A stretch of DNA of 64,000 bases. It comes from Alphaproteobacteria bacterium (GTDB lineage Bacteria > Pseudomonadota > Alphaproteobacteria > RF32 > CAG-239). The stretch spans positions 6,866-70,865 of the forward strand of contig JAHHRI010000003.1 of the NCBI GenBank assembly GCA_020025875.1. The letters are read 5' to 3'. The notes below the pieces were generated by a model. That model saw nothing but the letters and a program-made list of their open reading frames with translations, searched no databases and was not told the DNA's origin. This document shows positions 62,446 through 64,000 of this stretch, one piece after another (the first letter of the stretch is position 1; each line of letters opens with the position of its first letter). A program made the translations under genes and the position numbers.

Positions 62446-62656
62446 TTTTTAAAAGTCCTCAAAGTTAATCTTTATATAATGCTTGTTATATTACTCCCTG
62501 CCGACAACAAAGCAAGAAAATTGCCGTTTCTGTTCACAACAAAGCAGGACGGCAAAAAATTTTAAAAAAACAAAGATTTTAAACGGCTTTGCCGGTGGAA
62601 ATTTGGCGCAACAGGGTTATTTAAAACAGAAACTTCAATCATCAACGGAGCTGTCC

Positions 62657-63031
62657 ATGCAAAAAAATCGTGTTTTAACGGCAGAACAATACAACATCTT
62701 ACACCACCGAGGAACAGAACCGGCTTTTTCCGGAAAATATTATCAGTTTAACGAGGAAGGCATTTATGTTTGCGCCGGTTGCGGCAACCCTTTGTTTACT
62801 TCCGAACAAAAGTTTGACTGCGGCTGCGGTTGGCCAAGCTTTGACGCCGCCATTCTCGGCAGTGTCCGAATGGTGCCCGACTACAACTACGGCATGAACC
62901 GCACCGAAGTTTGCTGCGCCAACTGCCATTCGCATCTCGGACACATATTTGACGACGGTCCCACCGTAACCGGCAACCGTTTTTGCATCAACTCTTTGGC
63001 GCTGGAGTTTCATCCCCGACGCAAAAATTAA
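62657..63031 (+). CDS. msrB: Peptide methionine (R)-S-oxide reductase
   Basis: MsrB reduces the R-form of methionine sulfoxide in damaged proteins. The ATG at 62657 has GGAG upstream and gives 124 residues; the frame from 62483 lacks a start signal. Zinc ligands Cys39, Cys42, Cys87 and Cys90 (CAGC and CANC), WPSFDAAI, SHLGHIFDDGP and the catalytic Cys110 in RFCINS are present. It has no signal peptide, so it is cytoplasmic. It ends with 4 bases of overlap with the convergent peptidase gene. Confidence 0.95.
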   Translation: MQKNRVLTAEQYNILHHRGTEPAFSGKYYQFNEEGIYVCAGCGNPLFTSEQKFDCGCGWPSFDAAILGSVRMVPDYNYGMNRTEVCCANCHSHLGHIFDDGPTVTGNRFCINSLALEFHPRRKN

Positions 63032-63957
63032 GCTTTAAGAAATTGCCGAATTTCTTTTTTCAAAGTGCGCGCAATCAACGGTCCGCCATGCCCTTTTTCC
63101 GCAACGATAACCAGTTTGGAGCGAGGCAATGCCTTATGCAAACGCCAAGCGCCGATCAACGGGCAAACCATGTCCAGCCGGTTGTGCACAATCAGCGTCG
63201 GCAGTTCGGCAATAGATCCGATATTGTTCATAATCTGATCATGGCTAAGCATAAATCCGGCTGCCGCATAGTTGATGTAAATTTTAGCCGAATTGATCTC
63301 ATCAGAAGTTATCTCGGCTTGCTCAGCTTGCTTAGAAACGGGAGCAAGCTGCCCCAGAGCCCTCTCATAACGCCCGTAGAGAGCAACCGCTTTAACTTGC
63401 TCGGACAAGTTTGAAGAATTGATCATTTGAGCATAAAATGCCGGCAGATTCGCCTTTTCCGGCAGAGGAGAACGCAGCTTCGACATCAGGTCGGGATAAA
63501 ACCAACCGCTGATATTGTCAACCCAATCGGCAGCCGTCTTATCGGCAAGAAAAATCTTGGAAAGCAGCATGGCTTCCACCCGTTCGGGACAGGCTTGAGC
63601 AAACAAAAGCGCCAAAGTTGCTCCCCATGAGCCGCCCAATAAAATAACTTTTTCTTTAATCTCCAAAAAATCGAGCAACCGTTCGGCGTCATGCAGCAAA
63701 TCGGCAGTGGTGTTATGAGCTGTTTCTCCCGCCGGCAGCGAACGCCCCGCCCCGCGCTGATCAAAAAAAACGATCCGAAACCGTCGGCGGTCAAAATTTT
63801 CCGCATGATGAAGATGCGAAGCGCCTCCCGGCCCGCCGTGAAAAACCAACACCGGCTTGCCGTCTTTGTTGCCGGCTTCCATAAAAAACACGCGGTGTCC
63901 GTTTTCTTCGGGCAAATAGCCCTGATTAAAAACCTTGGGAGCAAACCAATTAAACAT
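63028..63957 (-). CDS. pip: Proline iminopeptidase (alpha/beta hydrolase, S33)
   Basis: This enzyme removes N-terminal proline from peptides. The 309-residue product has VFHGGPGGASHLHH (oxyanion site), FFDQRGAGRSLPAGETAHNTT, the nucleophile elbow LLGGSWGATLALLFA, a helical lid, and the Asp and His in HNRLDMVCP and AEKGHGGP. HGGPGG and DQRGAGRS are diagnostic for the family. It lacks a signal peptide, so it likely acts on imported or cytosolic peptides. Confidence 0.93.
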   Translation of the reverse strand: MFNWFAPKVFNQGYLPEENGHRVFFMEAGNKDGKPVLVFHGGPGGASHLHHAENFDRRRFRIVFFDQRGAGRSLPAGETAHNTTADLLHDAERLLDFLEIKEKVILLGGSWGATLALLFAQACPERVEAMLLSKIFLADKTAADWVDNISGWFYPDLMSKLRSPLPEKANLPAFYAQMINSSNLSEQVKAVALYGRYERALGQLAPVSKQAEQAEITSDEINSAKIYINYAAAGFMLSHDQIMNNIGSIAELPTLIVHNRLDMVCPLIGAWRLHKALPRSKLVIVAEKGHGGPLIARTLKKEIRQFLKA

Positions 63958-64000
63958 GAGTATTTACCTTTTCTTTATTATTATGTTTCATATTATATAC

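Overview
The window is a gene-dense stretch of an alphaproteobacterial chromosome of moderate GC content. Hallmarks visible in the sequence are a circularly permuted (two-piece) tmRNA gene, the cell-cycle proteins GcrA, CckA, MipZ and HdaA, the alphaproteobacterial form of SspB, and the conserved block rpoZ-rsh-acpS-lepB-rnc-era. The mix of housekeeping genes and small lineage-specific secreted proteins would fit an uncultured, possibly host-associated alphaproteobacterium, but that placement is inference. No prophage, insertion sequence, CRISPR array, plasmid gene or rRNA was seen.

Layout. 1-9.4 kb: partial DUF502 membrane protein, recJ, a DUF192 lipoprotein, mfd, recG, a DUF1847 protein (mostly DNA repair). 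9.7-14.2 kb: a macromolecular-synthesis operon yqeY-dnaG-rpoD on the minus strand. 14.4-19.5 kb: DUF3015/DUF4105 envelope pair, greA with a terminator-like hairpin in its leader, a small Cys-rich ORF, trxB, a hypothetical membrane-anchored protein and a SemiSWEET. 19.7-20.2 kb: tRNA-Arg and tRNA-Pro. 20.3-26 kb: map-radC, tspO, alaS and a polyprenol/diacylglycerol-kinase-like gene, followed by a non-coding segment with a direct repeat. 26.3-29.3 kb: folA-thyA-mazG (minus), then permuted ssrA directly followed by sspB and an RHH gene. 29.7-33.1 kb: alpha/beta hydrolase, two unknown secreted proteins, nhaA.

33.3-42 kb: a plus-strand run of SPOR-tailed D,D-carboxypeptidase, mipZ, pgm, cckA, hdaA and an eptA-like transferase, linking wall growth, division placement and replication control. 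42-47.6 kb: anmK, an unknown gene, then a convergent surface-glycan-like locus (ParB-like HHR protein plus CgeB-like glycosyltransferase against a HAD phosphatase plus glycerol-1-phosphate dehydrogenase). The phosphatase is split by one extra base in an eight-base homopolymer, in the codons just after its catalytic DxD motif. 47.8-53.8 kb: era, rnc, lepB, acpS, DUF2062, rsh, rpoZ (minus). 54-58.4 kb: an unknown secreted protein, gcrA with a GANTC site upstream, a minisatellite of about 300 bp, tRNA-Asn and tRNA-Cys, rpiB-glyA. 58.5-64 kb: MIF-like tautomerase, rmlACDB for dTDP-L-rhamnose, msrB and proline iminopeptidase.

The most notable observations are the frameshifted phosphatase inside the glycan/glycerol-1-phosphate locus, the terminator in the greA leader (comparable to the E. 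coli leader that yields GraL RNA), the degenerate 17-18 bp minisatellite, the palindrome over the nhaA promoter, the ssrA-sspB neighbourhood, and acidic extensions on both RpoZ and RpoD.
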